A DNA stretch of 64,000 nt from Diadema setosum (taxonomy: Eukaryota > Echinodermata > Echinoidea > Diadematoida > Diadematidae), in assembly GCA_033980235.1 (NCBI GenBank), contig CM067070.1, positions 2,002,478 through 2,066,477 on the forward strand. The letters are read 5' to 3'. The notes beneath the pieces are model-generated. The model was given only the letters and a program-made list of their open reading frames with translations. It did not search any database and was not told where the DNA came from. Numbering within the stretch: position 1 is the stretch's first letter; every line of letters starts with the position of its first letter. The translations under genes and the position numbers were made by a program. Below, piece after piece: positions 22,719-35,800 of this stretch.

Positions 22719-24654
22719 CTCAGTAGTAATAGCAATTGACCCCTTGATTTGCATATTTTGTAAAACTTTGTAACGTGAACTTTTTTAAATCAGTGTAACC
22801 CTCTAAATGAACAAAAACCCGAACGATTCATTGCTGCTAGACGATTCATTGTTGCTAGTGATACCATTGTTTTGTAGTTGGAAGCAGTGAAAGAGGTACT
22901 ATACCTCACGCGATGATATTGCAAAACTAACCGGCCATTATCTGGATGTGTTGTGTGAAACTAAAACTTCTTCAGAGAACATTATTGTATCTAAGTGGGT
23001 AACCTCAGCGAATTCTGAAGGATTTTCATCGCAGCCGCTCAGCGATACAAATAATATGGGGTTCTTGTTAAACCACTTTAAAGGAGATGGCTAGTTACTG
23101 ATCAGTGGGAATCAGTGGGAATGCCGGGGTGATTGTTCCAGTCCTTGTAGGATTCATTTAAGAGTACATTTATATCTATTGTTTTGTGAACATTTTTTGC
23201 TTTAGAAAAGTCTCATATTGAAGTAATGTGCAGATCAATGTTTCCAGGTTAGCATGCCTGTACAGTGTCGGGGTGTTCGTTAACGAGTCGTTAACGATCG
23301 CCCCGACAAGCAAAACAAGCAAACCAACAAATAAACACATTACAAAACATGTTCATTAAAGATGAAAATTACGGAACAAACAATCATGATATTAATGTAT
23401 AACTTTCTTTTCTCATCCTTTAGTGTACAGTTTGTAGTACTCGTAGAAGAACTGAGAATGATTTTTTTTTTCTAAAAGATGTTTATTTTGTTCTGTTTGT
23501 GCTCGTTGCATTTTACACTATAAGAAAACACCATTAAGTGTGACATAATTGAAGCACCTTCACTGATGCAACTTTGCACCTTTCAGACTAGTGATCACCC
23601 TTAAAGGTGCAACCTTGCACCTTTCTGGTCCGGATGGTGCAAAAAGTGCACCTGTTAAGGTGCTATGCGTATGGAGCTCAATTTAAAGTCAGTCCGTGTT
23701 CATTATACATCCTCGTGATAATAATAACATTCGACAAATAAACTGATAGACAAGCATTACGTCTTCCCATTTTGACATTTTACGTTGTTATGAAAATTAA
23801 AACAATTTAGTGTTTAACTAAGTTATCTATTCCCTGTTTGAATAAAGCATCAAAACATTTTGTTTCCTTTCTTCAAAATCAAGAAGTAACCTTTCACTCT
23901 AATTCTTCATTTTCAATTTTATTTCTTTGAGTTTTATTTCCATGTCCTATCATTGTACATTTATATTGCTTTAAATGAACATAATAACATAGAGAAATGA
24001 ATTTGCTTTTACAGGAGGCTTAGAATAAAAAGGGAAAGGCTGCTGAATAGAGAATATGTATAATAAGTGGCCTTAACAATTCTGTAAGACTTCAAGAGTT
24101 GGCCTACATTGCTACGATACATTTCATAAAACTTTCAGGATAAGACAGAGTAGACTTGAAGCATACAACCAGCGCTAAGCACACTTATCAAAATATCACT
24201 GGTAGCATGACGCACGCGCTCACACACACAAACGCACACAAACATACACACATACTCGCTAACAATAGCACAGAACAGCAACAAATAAAAGAAAGACACA
24301 GAAATGCGGCCAGTGAATAAGAACATTACAAAGTGTGAGAGAACGGAATCGAACTGAGAGTGAGCGAAATGGATGGGGGTAGAAGAAATGAAATACTGAG
24401 ACTACTCACGACAATGCTGTCAATAGGTCCCTCAGTACAATTTCGAAAGTACAAGTAGAGTGTATAAAATACAATACATCATGTGTGTAAATTTTGTTTG
24501 CATACAGCATTGCAAATATTCTTGGCGCGGTTTCCACGCTCTTCTGTGCACAGCATATCGTACGAGACATACTGTACACGGCAATGCTAAATTATGAAGA
24601 GGAGGAAACTGGAACGAATTAAGTCTCCGGGTGGGCTGCAATTTACTTTTTCTT

Positions 24655-24702
24655 TCAATTCAATTCAATTCAATTCAATTCAATTCAATAGTTTATTTAT
24701 TT
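24655..24702. repeat. (AATTC)n followed by TTTATTTATTT
   Basis: Same structure as at 9715. It lies in the intergenic DNA between genes A and B. Confidence 0.6.
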
Positions 24703-25329
24703 CCATCATCAAAAAAGAAAAAGGGAACATGATCCAAACTGGAACAAGTTTTCAATTTGTCTTTCATTCGTCTGATAAAGGCATTTTTTTCCAAATACAA
24801 TATAAAGTATATGCACGAATGATGTCATAAAAAAGAAACAATGGACTTTGCCATTGCAACAAAAATAGGAAATAATCCTAACTATGGAAAACAGTGTTCC
24901 ACTAAAAAGCCAAGCTTGTAAGACGTGGAATACTGCAACAAAACAACAAAAGCACCAATTTGTTATACCAATAAAACATATTTATATTATTTTTTTAATA
25001 TACTATTGTACAGTTACTCATTGACATATCTAGATGCTGATACTATAAACAATACTTACTTCGATTTTAGAATGCAGTCATATAAACTATATTATAACAT
25101 ATCACATGTATGGCACAGACACTATTAGGCTATGCCAGGAAAATTGACCAGAAAGGAAGATATACAATCGGCCACACAAAACATAACGACAACAACAACA
25201 ACAATAACAGCACAAAACTTTTTTTCGGTCTCCATTAGCAAACAATCTCTTAACTGTCCCAGGATGTTTGAAGAAGATGAACAAAGATACTAAATATCAC
25301 TCAGATAATGTTGGTGTCCATTTAGGTTC

Positions 25330-25530
25330 ATCCTACGATCTAGACACTCACGAGTCATACGGGCCAGGAAATAGACATTGAAAAAAGAAGTCCATTGAGT
25401 CATAACCCCACGACTCATACAACCTACGAGTCATACAACCTACGAGTCATACAACCTACGATCCATACAACCTACATTAGTCATGTGGCCTACGAGGTAG
25501 AGACCCAGTTAATAAGGCAAACGAGCTAGA
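25330..25530. repeat. ACGAGTCATACAACCT short tandem repeats
   Basis: Five or so imperfect units of 'acgagtcatacaacct'. The same words form the ends of the foldback element at 42420-46250, and 'agatggcgctgtt' follows in both places. Confidence 0.6.
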
Positions 25531-26469
25531 CACTAGAAAATTAGACCCACTATTTGTGTTAAAGAAGGATTTAATCTCGACTCTTACATCCCGAAAACAT
25601 TGGTTAATAGATGGCGCTGTTCATCCTATCGCAGTAGTGGGCTAAATGGACGTTTTGCCGAGCTTGAGGGCTTTATCCTTGCTTTAGTGACGAGCTTCTT
25701 GAGCTTACTTAACTTATGTAATTTCGGGTTCATGGCCTTTGTTCGGTCTTAAAGCTATAACTGTCTATCTTGCTAGCTGTACACAGGTTTACAGAGGAGA
25801 ACCTTTACTTAATGTTTAGCATTGCTTTGCTAGGTTTTCATTAATCTTGTGTCCTATTTTGGAAAAATAACGTTCGCTGTGAGTAAAACTGCCGATCTCT
25901 GAATCAAAGAATACCGTCAGGCGCACTGATGGATTAAAAGGTGTAACTATGAGGCCATGAGTATACTGTTGGAGTGGAATGAAATTTTAATCAAGAAAGA
26001 ATCTACCCATACACTTCCTTGACTTAGCAACAAATAAAACACTTAACTTGATGTCAAGTATATGCAACTAACAATTTCAAGTATTCATTACTATACTATT
26101 GTACACGTAGAGCTTATAATGCAAAAGCAAATTTTCCCATTTTACAATCAGTGCAATGTACAATTTACATCTTTGCGTCACCTGAGTGGCCATTCAAACT
26201 TAAATGGCTATCTGCCTTTCACCCTCCATTCCTCGACATCTTTTTTTTTGCCCCCCCCCCCCATAGCTCTCTCTCTCTAGCTATCTCTTATTCTCTGTCG
26301 AAGTTGACTGATCAGATTTTTACAAAACAGAGGATCCAAATGAAGCCTTATCAATGAGAACACTGATTTCGTTTTGGGGACAAACATGTTCCATTAGTAA
26401 GAACAAAAAATCTAAAGATTACAAAACATCCCCCAGGTTTCCCTGGATATCCATAATTCTGTGCTTTTC

Positions 26470-26640
26470 AAAAGACCCGAATATAAGAACGACTCGAGCC
26501 CAATTTTCGGCCAAATTTAGTTTAACATGTGTGCCTGAAGTGCCTGAAATGAACGAGTAAATATTATATGAATGTAAGAATGACACAAGTCCAGGACTTG
26601 AGTCATTTTTTTATATTCATATCATAGGGCCCTCTCTCAT
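26470..26640. repeat. Second copy of the 21262 repeat
   Basis: Same blocks as 21262-21480, with a facing pair GTCCAGGACTTGAGTCAT inside. Confidence 0.5.
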
Positions 26641-27500
26641 CGCCCCTTGTCCAGGCCTATTCATGTGTACACAAAAGGACTAAACATAATTTGCTGGACA
26701 GTGATCATGAGTTGGGAAAGACAAAGGAATTAGTTAGAATGGAAGCAAAATAACAGAAAAAAAAAGCTTTAGAGCAGTGGGGGTAAGGTGCAAAAATTGC
26801 AAAAGAACCAAGTACGTGTCATTTGAATACCACAAAATTATTACAGACATTCATGTTTTCAGTGCACATGTCAGTAAAAGGACTAAGTACGGTCTAAATT
26901 TAGAAGTAACTAGAAATGTAGCAATCAATCCATTTTAGAAGATGGAAAAACTAGTGAAATGACAGCATCTTTACCTTACGGTTGAGTTAATGACCAAACA
27001 GATTCAGAGAATTGATGTCTAGTAATTTTTTTTTTGTATTATAACTTTGTGAATATAGTTTCCCACACTGCAGAGACATGCGAAAACTGTGACATTTTTT
27101 GCAATTTAAACTTGACCAATGACGTTTGACACTTGACCTTAGGTATGTGCAACCATGAGTTGATGGGGACAGCTTTATCCACTTATTTATGTACATGCAA
27201 AGTTCAATTGGGTACCTCTAGCGGTTCCTTAGTTATATTGTCCTTATATTATTGCTTATAAGAGACAGATGGAAGACATTTCCATGCATTTAACTCATAC
27301 ACATAATATCCCCAAGTATACACACAGACGTGCACACAAAGAGAATTATACACTCACAGGGTGAATTAGTATAGTGATGAGGGACATTATACTAGGGTAG
27401 ACAATTACATTTTTGTAGGCCATACGGACTAAAAGCTAAAAACAAATAGCAAAACTCTCTTATCTATTGCTTTTACAATACCATTACTATAGCAGCCTGT

Positions 27501-27741
27501 TATGATTCAAAGAACGACCCACGTCCATCACATGAAATGACCTCTCCACAATAATAATGTAAATGTTAATTGTGATGGTGAGTATGCACTAATTTGCACA
27601 GACAATGTTGCTTTCCCATCACAGTGAGATAGAATATTATTGAACAAATCCAAAAAAAAAAAAAATGAAGTTTTGGTTGTTGTTTTTTTAAAGTTTACTC
27701 GAAATTACCTTCCATGGACTTGGGTCGTTCTTATATTCAGA
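27501..27741. mobile_element. ~240-bp MITE, intact copy
   Basis: Inverted ends ATTCAAAGAACGACCCACGTCC and GGACTTGGGTCGTTCTTATA, short interior, no coding capacity. Confidence 0.65.
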
Positions 27742-27849
27742 TACTTAATTGTTTATACGGTCCCAAGGCACCCGGGCACTAGCGCTGCGGGGACTACGGC
27801 CCCTCTGTCATAAGCTAACAAATCCCCGCCGGCTTCCCCTCCGACTTTT

Positions 27850-28165
27850 TCAGTAGTCAACTTCCTGGACTGTATTCGTTGCGGTACGTGTACACTCACA
27901 TGCGGTGCATATCGTGTAGTATCTGGAATAACTTCTTCGCCGAGCCGGGCACCTTCAGCAGCAATTCATTGAACAAGTCCCAGCCCCAAAACAACGGGGT
28001 TATTTGTCAAATTGCGGACGAAGTCCCTATTCTCTTACCACGAAGAATTTGTGAAATACTTACGAAATGCCGGCCCCATACCTTGAGAGAACTTCAGTGT
28101 AGATATGTCGGGAGAAAGTTTAAGAGTTTTTCTTTTTGAATGAAGATTTTCACGCTTTATGAATA
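27850..28165 (+). other. Possible terminal exon or retrocopy fragment
   Basis: A GC-richer island. After a tttttcag acceptor-like site an open frame reads about 95 codons (SQLPGLYSLRYVYTHM... to ...KSFSF, stop near 28137), followed by AATAAA at about 28160. The end (RPHTLRELQCRYVGRKF) faintly resembles a SOCS-box end (P-x-x-L-x-x-L-C-R-x-x-I-R). I do not recognise the protein; it could equally be chance or a transposon relic. Confidence 0.25.
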
Positions 28166-28399
28166 AAATCTGACTTCGGAATTTTATATCTCATGGAGGC
28201 GTTAGATTTTTCTATAATTATGCTACGAAAAAGAAGATACAAAAATTATTTAAGTGTCTCCGGATGTCTCTGTGTGCACTGGGATATGTATATTTGACGT
28301 TGATTTCAACTTGCTTTGCGTTTATTGACATTTTCAATCTAAAAGGAAATGTTCAATGAACACAGTTATTCCCACATGCATCCGTTTTCTTGCTTCATT

Positions 28400-28890
28400 T
28401 ATTATGACTTGCTGAATCATGATCAATAATTGTGTCAAACGCCTTGGAGTGGTCCAGAAAAACTCCAACAGTGTGAGATTTAGCTTTGATAGCTTGAACA
28501 ACTTTATCTATTAACAACAAAACGGCGTGAGTAGTCGAATGTTTTTTGCGAAAACCAAATTGAGTGTCTACTGAGATATCATGATCATTTAAAGACTTGA
28601 TAGTTCGGGAGTAGACAACTTTTTCAAGTACTTTGGAGAATGATGATACGAGAGATATAGGTCTATAATTGCCCAGGTCGTACTGTCTGCCTTTCCTAAA
28701 AACAGGAATAATCTTGGCAACTTTCGTTTTACTAGGAAAACACCAGTCATTACAGACAAATTAAATGCATGGGTCAAAGGTGCGGCTACTTCATAAATGA
28801 TTTGTTTAAGAAGAAACATTGAAATACCATCATAGCCTGAGCTTTGTTTAGCTTTAAAATTATTTACAATATCAATAACATCCAATGCAT
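28400..28890 (-). pseudogene. Non-LTR RT fragment, frameshifted
   Basis: The minus strand reads KAKQSSGYDGISMFLLKQI, then AAPLTHAFNLSVMTGVF. After frame breaks it gives DLYLSYHHSPKYLKKL (from a YRPIS-L-x-x-x-SK-x-LEK type block) and VFLDHSKAFDT near 28440. This is the fingers-palm part of a CR1/jockey-type RT. Confidence 0.65.
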
Positions 28891-29429
28891 CTATACGGGC
28901 GTGAAAAATATAGAACTAGGATTGGGATTCACAAGAAATTAATGAAATGTTTTGTTTTTTTTTCCGTTTTAATAGTGGAATATTTCTGGCCAAATTTGAC
29001 GCGATATTTACAAAATACGTGTTGAATGCTTCAGCAATACCGAGTATTAGCGTTTTGCTTCTTCTGTGCCACTAGACTTATCTCTATGAAATAAATTATT
29101 TTTACGATTTATAGATCTCAAAATTGATTTGGTGATCCAAGGACTTCTTGGGATTTTTTTTTTGTTTTATATACGCTTTGTTTTATATACGCGTAAATCT
29201 AATGAATAGTCAAACAAAAACTAGTTTCATAATTCGGCAAAATACAGAGTTCAGCTCCTCACTACCCTAGTGGATACAAAGTACGTTATACAGAAGTTGA
29301 TAGATACTTAGTTGTTCCTTTTCCTATTATCGAGGTTTTTTCATATTTGACAATTTCTATAGAAAATGAATTAAGATGAATGAATTAGTTTACGTCGAGA
29401 AAGCCTCCAGAAAACTTCATTATTGATCC

Positions 29430-29535
29430 ATTATTATGATTATGATTATGATGATGTTGATTATTATTATTATTATTATTATAATTATTATTATTATTAT
29501 CATCATCATCATCACTGTTATTATTATTATCATTA
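29430..29535. repeat. (ATT)n/(ATC)n compound microsatellite
   Basis: Trinucleotide runs that generate poly-Ile or poly-Asn frames on both strands. Confidence 0.85.
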
Positions 29536-30150
29536 TGGGGTGGGGGCTCGCTTGGTGGGGATGTATCCTTTGTCTGGGCGTACCATTTCCCACTAGAAGT
29601 TTCAAGCTTGCGGCAGTGATTAATAACATAATTTGAGAATGATATAGGACATGCATTTTTTAGGGGATACCCCAAATTAGAGCACAATCGGCGTTGTCAT
29701 TCTACACTGATCGGAATACTCATAGCAAAACACAAATGCATATTATGCCATTAGCTTCCTGTCAGAAATACAACATATTGTTTTATTTGTGTTTATTATG
29801 GGTGCGTTTCACTGTTTATATCTATGACTTTTCCAACCATACTTTGATATACATATTAAAAATAATTTCGTATGGTGTCTGTCAGTGTATGTTTGTAGGG
29901 AAATTACGCTGAAAATATATACATTTCTTTCTCTCGTTTTTTTTTTTTTTTTTTGAGGAGTGGGGGTACCCGCATGGTAACGAAGAATATCAGAATGAAT
30001 TTTTTCTTTTTGATCATAATAAATACAGTTTTGCAAATAAGACCAACATTGCACTGGTGATTCAAATTTTGAATCCAATTAAACGAGTGAACAAATTTCT
30101 ATAAGTCAGGGAGGTTTTTGACACCAGTATTAAAGAAGAGAATTCCATTA

Positions 30151-30331
30151 CAGTGGCGGATCCAGAGAAGACCGCACGAGGCGCACGACCCACCTCCCCC
30201 CCCCTATTTATTTTTCGTCGAAACAAAAGAAACAAAAAAAACAAAAATGAGGGAGGGGTGCTTGCGCCCCCCCCCCCTCTTATTTTCGGTCAATGCGCCC
30301 CCTCTTTACAGAATTGCTGGATCCGCGCCTG
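30151..30331. mobile_element. ~180-bp hAT-like MITE
   Basis: Ends CAGTGGCGGATCCAG and CTGGATCCGCGCCTG are inverted. CATTA flanks both sides (shorter than the usual 8-bp hAT duplication). The CAG...CTG ends with a ggatcc core resemble hAT non-autonomous elements. Confidence 0.6.
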
Positions 30332-32444
30332 CATTATAGCACACACTAATCTGTACACATTTTATATTGCAATCTCAAGGAACTACATTTGGATCCATTG
30401 TGGTAATAAATAGAAAAATAGCAAAATAAAATATTTGTGGTCTTTCTTTCTTTTCCTAACTTTTTTTCTAGCATTTCTTCAATTCTTATATATCATTTTT
30501 AATTTTGTTTTAATTTTGAAACCGTAATCTCCTCTCCATTTTGTCTATAAACAGGTACATATGATTTTTTTTAAAATAATATCATTATAGAGGTGGGTTT
30601 ACAAACCATTTCTGTTTCCGTCAATCATGCTGTGTCATGCTTAATTTTTTCTTTAGAAAATAGTGAGAGAAATCCTCACGGAAAGAGCACCGCAAAATGC
30701 GTTTCCTATGTGTATACTATTATAATGCTCTAATTCTGTGTTAACATGTATGATCTTTTCATAAAATTTCTATCGGAAATACCCTTTTCTTACAAGAGGC
30801 CAAGTTTCCGCCTAAAGTGAAATGATTATGATCTGTTTCACAATGTTGGGCGTATAACACGTCATTTTGTGTTTTGCTTTGTTTTGTTTTAGCTTTCAGC
30901 TGAAGACACTACCTTCGATACGCGATCGGCGCCTTCTTTCTACACTGACTGCAGAACTCGAAGAGAGACGAAAATGCATCCGGTGACATTATTTCTCTGC
31001 CGAAAGTTAAGACATGTTCTCGTTTTTTTTTTTTTTTTGCTTCATTTTTACCATGTTTATTTGCGTGCCGCTACGATTTTTATGTGTGTATGTGTGTGTG
31101 TATTCATATCTTACATTCACGTCCGACCTGATAGGCGCCAGACGACATTTCTCATTAAAACTTCATGAGACGTGAAGTTGATAAGAGGTTTCTCTGTGTA
31201 ATGCCCTGGCACGAGTACGTGCAACTTTGTCGGTAGAATACAAGAGAGGTTTTGCCATTTTCTTTTTCATATTTGTACCTCCCGAATGGCGTCATGATCT
31301 CTTTTAACGCGAATTCCCGATTCTTGCTATAAACGTAATAGCAATTTTGGTTATAATACCAACCAATAACTGAAATTTAAATTTTTATGTAACGTAAGAG
31401 AGTAGTGCAATTAGTTAACACCATTATTTCATAATAAATTTAGATTCGTTTGCAAGAAACACAGCTGTCAGACACCGTTCTCATGGTGTCCGTTCTGCAT
31501 AAAGTACATGTGTTTCTCTTCGCGGCCTCCTTATACCTACTGCCTCCGAGTATTGCAACGGCCTTTCCATGCGTTTATTGTTCCGTTTGCTTGAGTTCAA
31601 CCCATTTTGTTATAGCCCATGGTATAGGTTTCTCATTTTAAACAGTGACTGCTGTGGTAAATCTTTTGACAGTTTAAAAATCCTACATCACCCATGGAAG
31701 TCACGACATGCTACGTTTCCAGTTCTTCCTGACTAGTTGCCTCACGTCCATCCAATTTTGTCGAGCTATCTGAATGACACACACACACAATTTTAACTGC
31801 ATAATGGCTGTCACCTTGAGTGAATATGGACTTGAACTAAATGCTCTTGGATCCATTATGGCAAGTTTCTTTCTCTTTTCTTTCTGACACTGTAATTAGC
31901 GTTTTCTTGCCTTTCGCTGAACACTGACATAACTTATCGCTGAAAATAACACTAAAAGGCATTTGGTACCATTAGTTCGATGCCTCACTAGACTAAAGTC
32001 AGTTTGAGTATGAAATATCTGTGCTATCAGATTATAGCGATCCATATAATTTCAAATCCACAGTGATTCCATTTTACCTTCAAGAGAAGGAAAGAATGTG
32101 TGGTTCGTGCCATGTACCTTTTTTAAACACAAATTCTTCATCCAGTCTGTATTCATCTACAGTGGATCTGCACTTTATCCTCACACATTAGGAAGGAAAT
32201 GGTATTCAAGACTCAAATATTCACTTTTGATTGAATTTTAATGATCAGATATGAACTCTCCCTCTGATTATAGTTTGCAAAGCAACCTGAGACCGACCAC
32301 GATGTAAATCCCTGCCTACCGAGATGTTTCAATGCTCAGCAATCATTTCGCTTCTGTTTGAAACCAAAACGGAGAAGGCGGTCCTCTCTTCCTCCGGGCG
32401 AGTTTGTATATGTATGCAGTTAACAATGTGTATATGAGTATAAA

Positions 32445-32471
32445 GCACACACACACACACAAATCCAAATT

Positions 32472-32552
<81 letters not shown>
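32445..32552. repeat. (CA)n then (TA)n microsatellite
   Basis: CA runs at 32447-32510 pass directly into TA runs, which host two MITE insertions. Confidence 0.9.
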
Positions 32553-32555
<3 letters not shown>

Positions 32556-32799
32556 GAGTTTGTTTGCAAAAACAGATAAGTCCATATTTGTCAACTGGAG
32601 ATATTTGCGATTAAAGGTCAAGAAAAATAAAGAGAATAATAAGAAAATTTTTGCTTCTTTTGACCATAACTTCAAAAATGTACCTTTATGAGTAGTGACC
32701 AATATATCATTAAAAAGGTATTATTTTGTATTTTATGACAGATACCGTACTTCAAAATCTTCAAACATGGACTTATCGGTTTTTGTAAACAAACTCTTC
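32553..32799. mobile_element. 247-bp MITE, copy 3
   Basis: Same TIRs, inserted in a (TA)n tract (ATAT on both sides). Confidence 0.8.
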
Positions 32800-32845
<46 letters not shown>

Positions 32846-32848
<3 letters not shown>

Positions 32849-33089
32849 GAGTTTGTTTGCAAAAACCGATAAGTCCATATTTGCCAAATGGAGATATTTG
32901 CGATTAAAGGTCAAGAAAAATAAAGAGAATAATAAGAAAAATTTTGTTTCTTTTGACCATAACTTCAAAAATATAACTTTATATGTAGTGACCAATATAT
33001 CATTTAAAAGGTATTATTTTGTACTTTATGATAAAGATCGTACTTCAAAATCCTCAAAAATGGACTTATCGGTTTTTGCAAACAAACCC

Positions 33090-33092
<3 letters not shown>
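32846..33092. mobile_element. 247-bp MITE, copy 4
   Basis: Second insertion in the same (TA)n tract, 46 bp from copy 3, with the same orientation and ends. Confidence 0.8.
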
Positions 33093-33094
<2 letters not shown>

Positions 33095-33131
<37 letters not shown>

Positions 33132-34130
33132 TATATAATAATTATATACACATGAATACAATAATCATTATTAACGTGTCTATCGCCATGTTCAATGTAA
33201 AATGCACAAAAAAGGAGGAACCAAATCCAATATAAGGGGAAATACGGTAGTCATCAATTCAATCAATAATATTTTGAAATTCATAAGAATGCGTGTTTAT
33301 GTCTGCATTTAAACTTCAATTGAATATGCAAAAGTCACATTGTACTTCACTTCGTTTATATGCAAATGTGATATTGTATAATATTGTATACTTTCGTCGG
33401 AAATGAAATAAATTGAAATTAACATGAGATGAAAATGTCTTCACATTCAAACTCTGCATAATATCTCTCTTTCTTCCTTCGTCTTCCTCCCTCTATCTAC
33501 ATGACTTATTGACTCAAGCTTTATTTTTCAAGTCATGAAGTAATAACAACGGTTGCATACTGTGATCTAATGTCATTATTTAACTCTATTAGCTCTCTTC
33601 CTTTTTACCAAATCATAATAATATGTTTTTCATTCACTTTTTTGAGCATGCACCTCTGAAAGTTATGACTGGAAAGAAATCCTCTTTGGATGCATAGAAT
33701 TTGATTGATGTTATCCTTTAATTTCATCTGACATATACCCTAGTTTATCAAAAGCTCCATTGCAAATTTTTTATCAAATCACACATATTTCATTTCAATA
33801 TTACAGGGGACTGTCATGGATGATCAGCGTGATGACATTAGCAAAAGAGAGCATTATTCACGAAATTACCTACAATACATTTCAAGTTATTAAACGAACT
33901 TCTTGATACGTACATTTCTTTTGTTTTGTTTTTCTACTAATCCAGCTATACTTGCGTAAAATACTACGCTTTGTGCTATATATACAATAACTATTACTGC
34001 ATGTAATTTATGTGTCATTTAAATGACGGTGATACTTACAATAACCGGCCTTGCCTATATTGTCATAATCTTTGAGGTTCATGGAAAAAAAATCGTCTGC
34101 CGTGTGGCTGTATTGAAATAAATGCAGCTT
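33095..34130. other. Intergenic DNA with a retroposon-tail-like patch
   Basis: 33300-33430 ('atgcaaaagtcacattgtac...cggaaatgaaataaattgaaat') matches the 3' end at 51690-51800. Otherwise nothing recognisable. Confidence 0.45.
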
Positions 34131-34139
34131 CACAACATG

Positions 34140-35800
34140 CTGACGCAAACTCGAGCAGGATTCGAACCTACGACCTCCTGATCACCGGACAGGCGTCATC
34201 TCCACTAGACCACCGAGCTTTCGCCCGACAGCAAGTGTTGGTTCTAATCCTTATAGCATGTAGCGGGTACTGCTTTGTTATTTAAATTCATGAAATTCTT
34301 CCGTCGAGATGTTTTCATTGCAACTGATTGACAAATTGCCCTACATCGACGTAAATAAGCACTGAATTGATCAGTGTTTTAGTAGTAGCCATGATAAAAA
34401 ATCATGGGCGTACATACTCGAGCAGGATTCGAACCTACGACCTCCTGATCACCGGACAGGCGTCATCTCCACTAGACCACCGAGCTTTCGCCCGACAGCA
34501 AGTGTTGGTTCTAATCCTTATAGCATGCAGCGGGTACTGCTTTGTTATTTAAATTCATGAAATTCTTCCGTCGAGATGTTTTCATTGCAACTGATTGACA
34601 AATTGCCCTACATCGACGTAAATAAGCACTGAATTGATCAGTGTTTTAGTAGTAGCCATGATAAAAAATCATGAGCGTACATACTCGAGCAGGATTCGAA
34701 CCTACGACCTCCTGATCACCGGACAGGCGTCATCTCCACTAGACCACCGAGCTTTCGCCCGACAGCAAGTATTGGTTCTAATCCTTATAGCATGCAGCGG
34801 GTACTGCTTTGTTATTTAAATTCATGAAATTCTTCCGTCGAGATGTTTTCATTGCAACTGATTGACAAATTGCCCTACATCGACGTAAATAAGCACTGAA
34901 TTGATCAGTGTTTTAGTAGTAGCCATGATAAAAAATCATGGGCGTACATACTCGAGCAGGATTCGAACCTACGACCTCCTGATCACCGGACAGGCGTCAT
35001 CTCCACTAGACCACCGAGCTTTCGCCCGACAGCAAGTATTGGTTCTAATCCTTATAGCATGCAGCGGGTACTGCTTTGTTATTTAAATTCATGAAATTCT
35101 TCCGTCGAGATGTTTTCATTGCAACTGATTGACAAATTGCCCTACATCGACGTAAATAAGCACTGAATTGATCAGTGTTTTAGTAGTAGCCATGATAAAA
35201 AATCATGGGCGTACATACTCGAGCAGGATTCAAACCTACGACCTCCTGATCACCGGACAGGCGTCATCTCCACTAGACCACCGAGCTTTCGCCCGACAGC
35301 AAGTGTTGGTTCTAATCCTTATAGCATTTAGCGGGTACTGCTTTGTTATTTAAATTCATGAAATTCTTCCGTCGAGATGTTTTCATTGCAACTGATTGAC
35401 AAATTGCCCTACATCGACGTAAATAAGCACTGAATTGATTTTTTTATCATGGCTACTACTAAAACACTGATCAATTCAGTGCTTATTTACGTCGATGTAG
35501 GGCAATTTGTCAATCAGTTGCAATGAAAACATCTCGACGGAAGAATTTCATGAATTTAAATAACAAAGCAGTACCCGCTGCATGCTATAAGGATTAGAAC
35601 CAACACTTGCTGTCGGGCGAAAGCTCGGTGGTCTAGTGGAGATGACGCCTGTCCGGTGATCAGGAGGTCGTAGGTTCGAATCCTGCTCGAGTATGTACGC
35701 CCATGATTTTTTATCATGGCTACTACTAAAACACTGATCAATTCAGTGCTTATTTGTGTCGATGTAGGGCAATTTGTCAATCAGTTGCAATGCTGACGCA
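34140..35800. repeat. tRNA-like tandem array: 267-bp units with an inverted copy
   Basis: Minus-oriented units spaced exactly 267 bp (tRNA-like parts near 34147, 34414, 34681, 34948, 35215) are nearly identical. A plus-oriented copy follows at about 35450-35790, after a palindromic junction near 35440. Each unit has an A-box-like TGGTCTAGTGG, a perfect B box GGTTCGAATCC and a five-pair T-stem. The acceptor stem does not pair well, so it is tRNA-derived rather than a working tRNA. Confidence 0.75.

Larger units (their letters stand above)
19305..24100. other. Upstream region of gene A
   Basis: Non-coding. It contains diverged segments homologous to the B and Z upstream regions (for example 22840-23120, and 23860-24010 with 63350-63500), plus the mobile elements listed separately. 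No additional exon was identified. Confidence 0.55.
24100..27500. other. Intergenic DNA, no gene seen
   Basis: Apart from the listed repeats ((CA)-rich patch near 24215, (AATTC)n, ACGAGTCATAC repeats) only short shadow frames are visible. Confidence 0.5.
28900..32400. other. Intergenic DNA, no gene seen
   Basis: Holds an (ATT/ATC)n tract at 29430-29535, homopolymers and one hAT-like MITE; no supported exon. Confidence 0.5.

Noticed and set aside
29420..29687. Poly-Ile and poly-Asn frames
   Set aside because: Trinucleotide microsatellite translated in different frames.
32553..33155. Frames reading MKSLFAKTDKSIF in several places
   Set aside because: Identical translations come from MITE copies with inverted ends; no domain and no gene structure.
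34367..35780. Repeated 61-residue frame MISVLVVAMIKNH...
   Set aside because: By-product of the tRNA-like 267-bp repeat; it reads across the antisense of the B box.
34140..35800. Functional tRNA genes
   Set aside because: A and B boxes and T-stem are present, but the acceptor stem does not pair and the anticodon arm needs an odd loop; better seen as tRNA-derived repeats.
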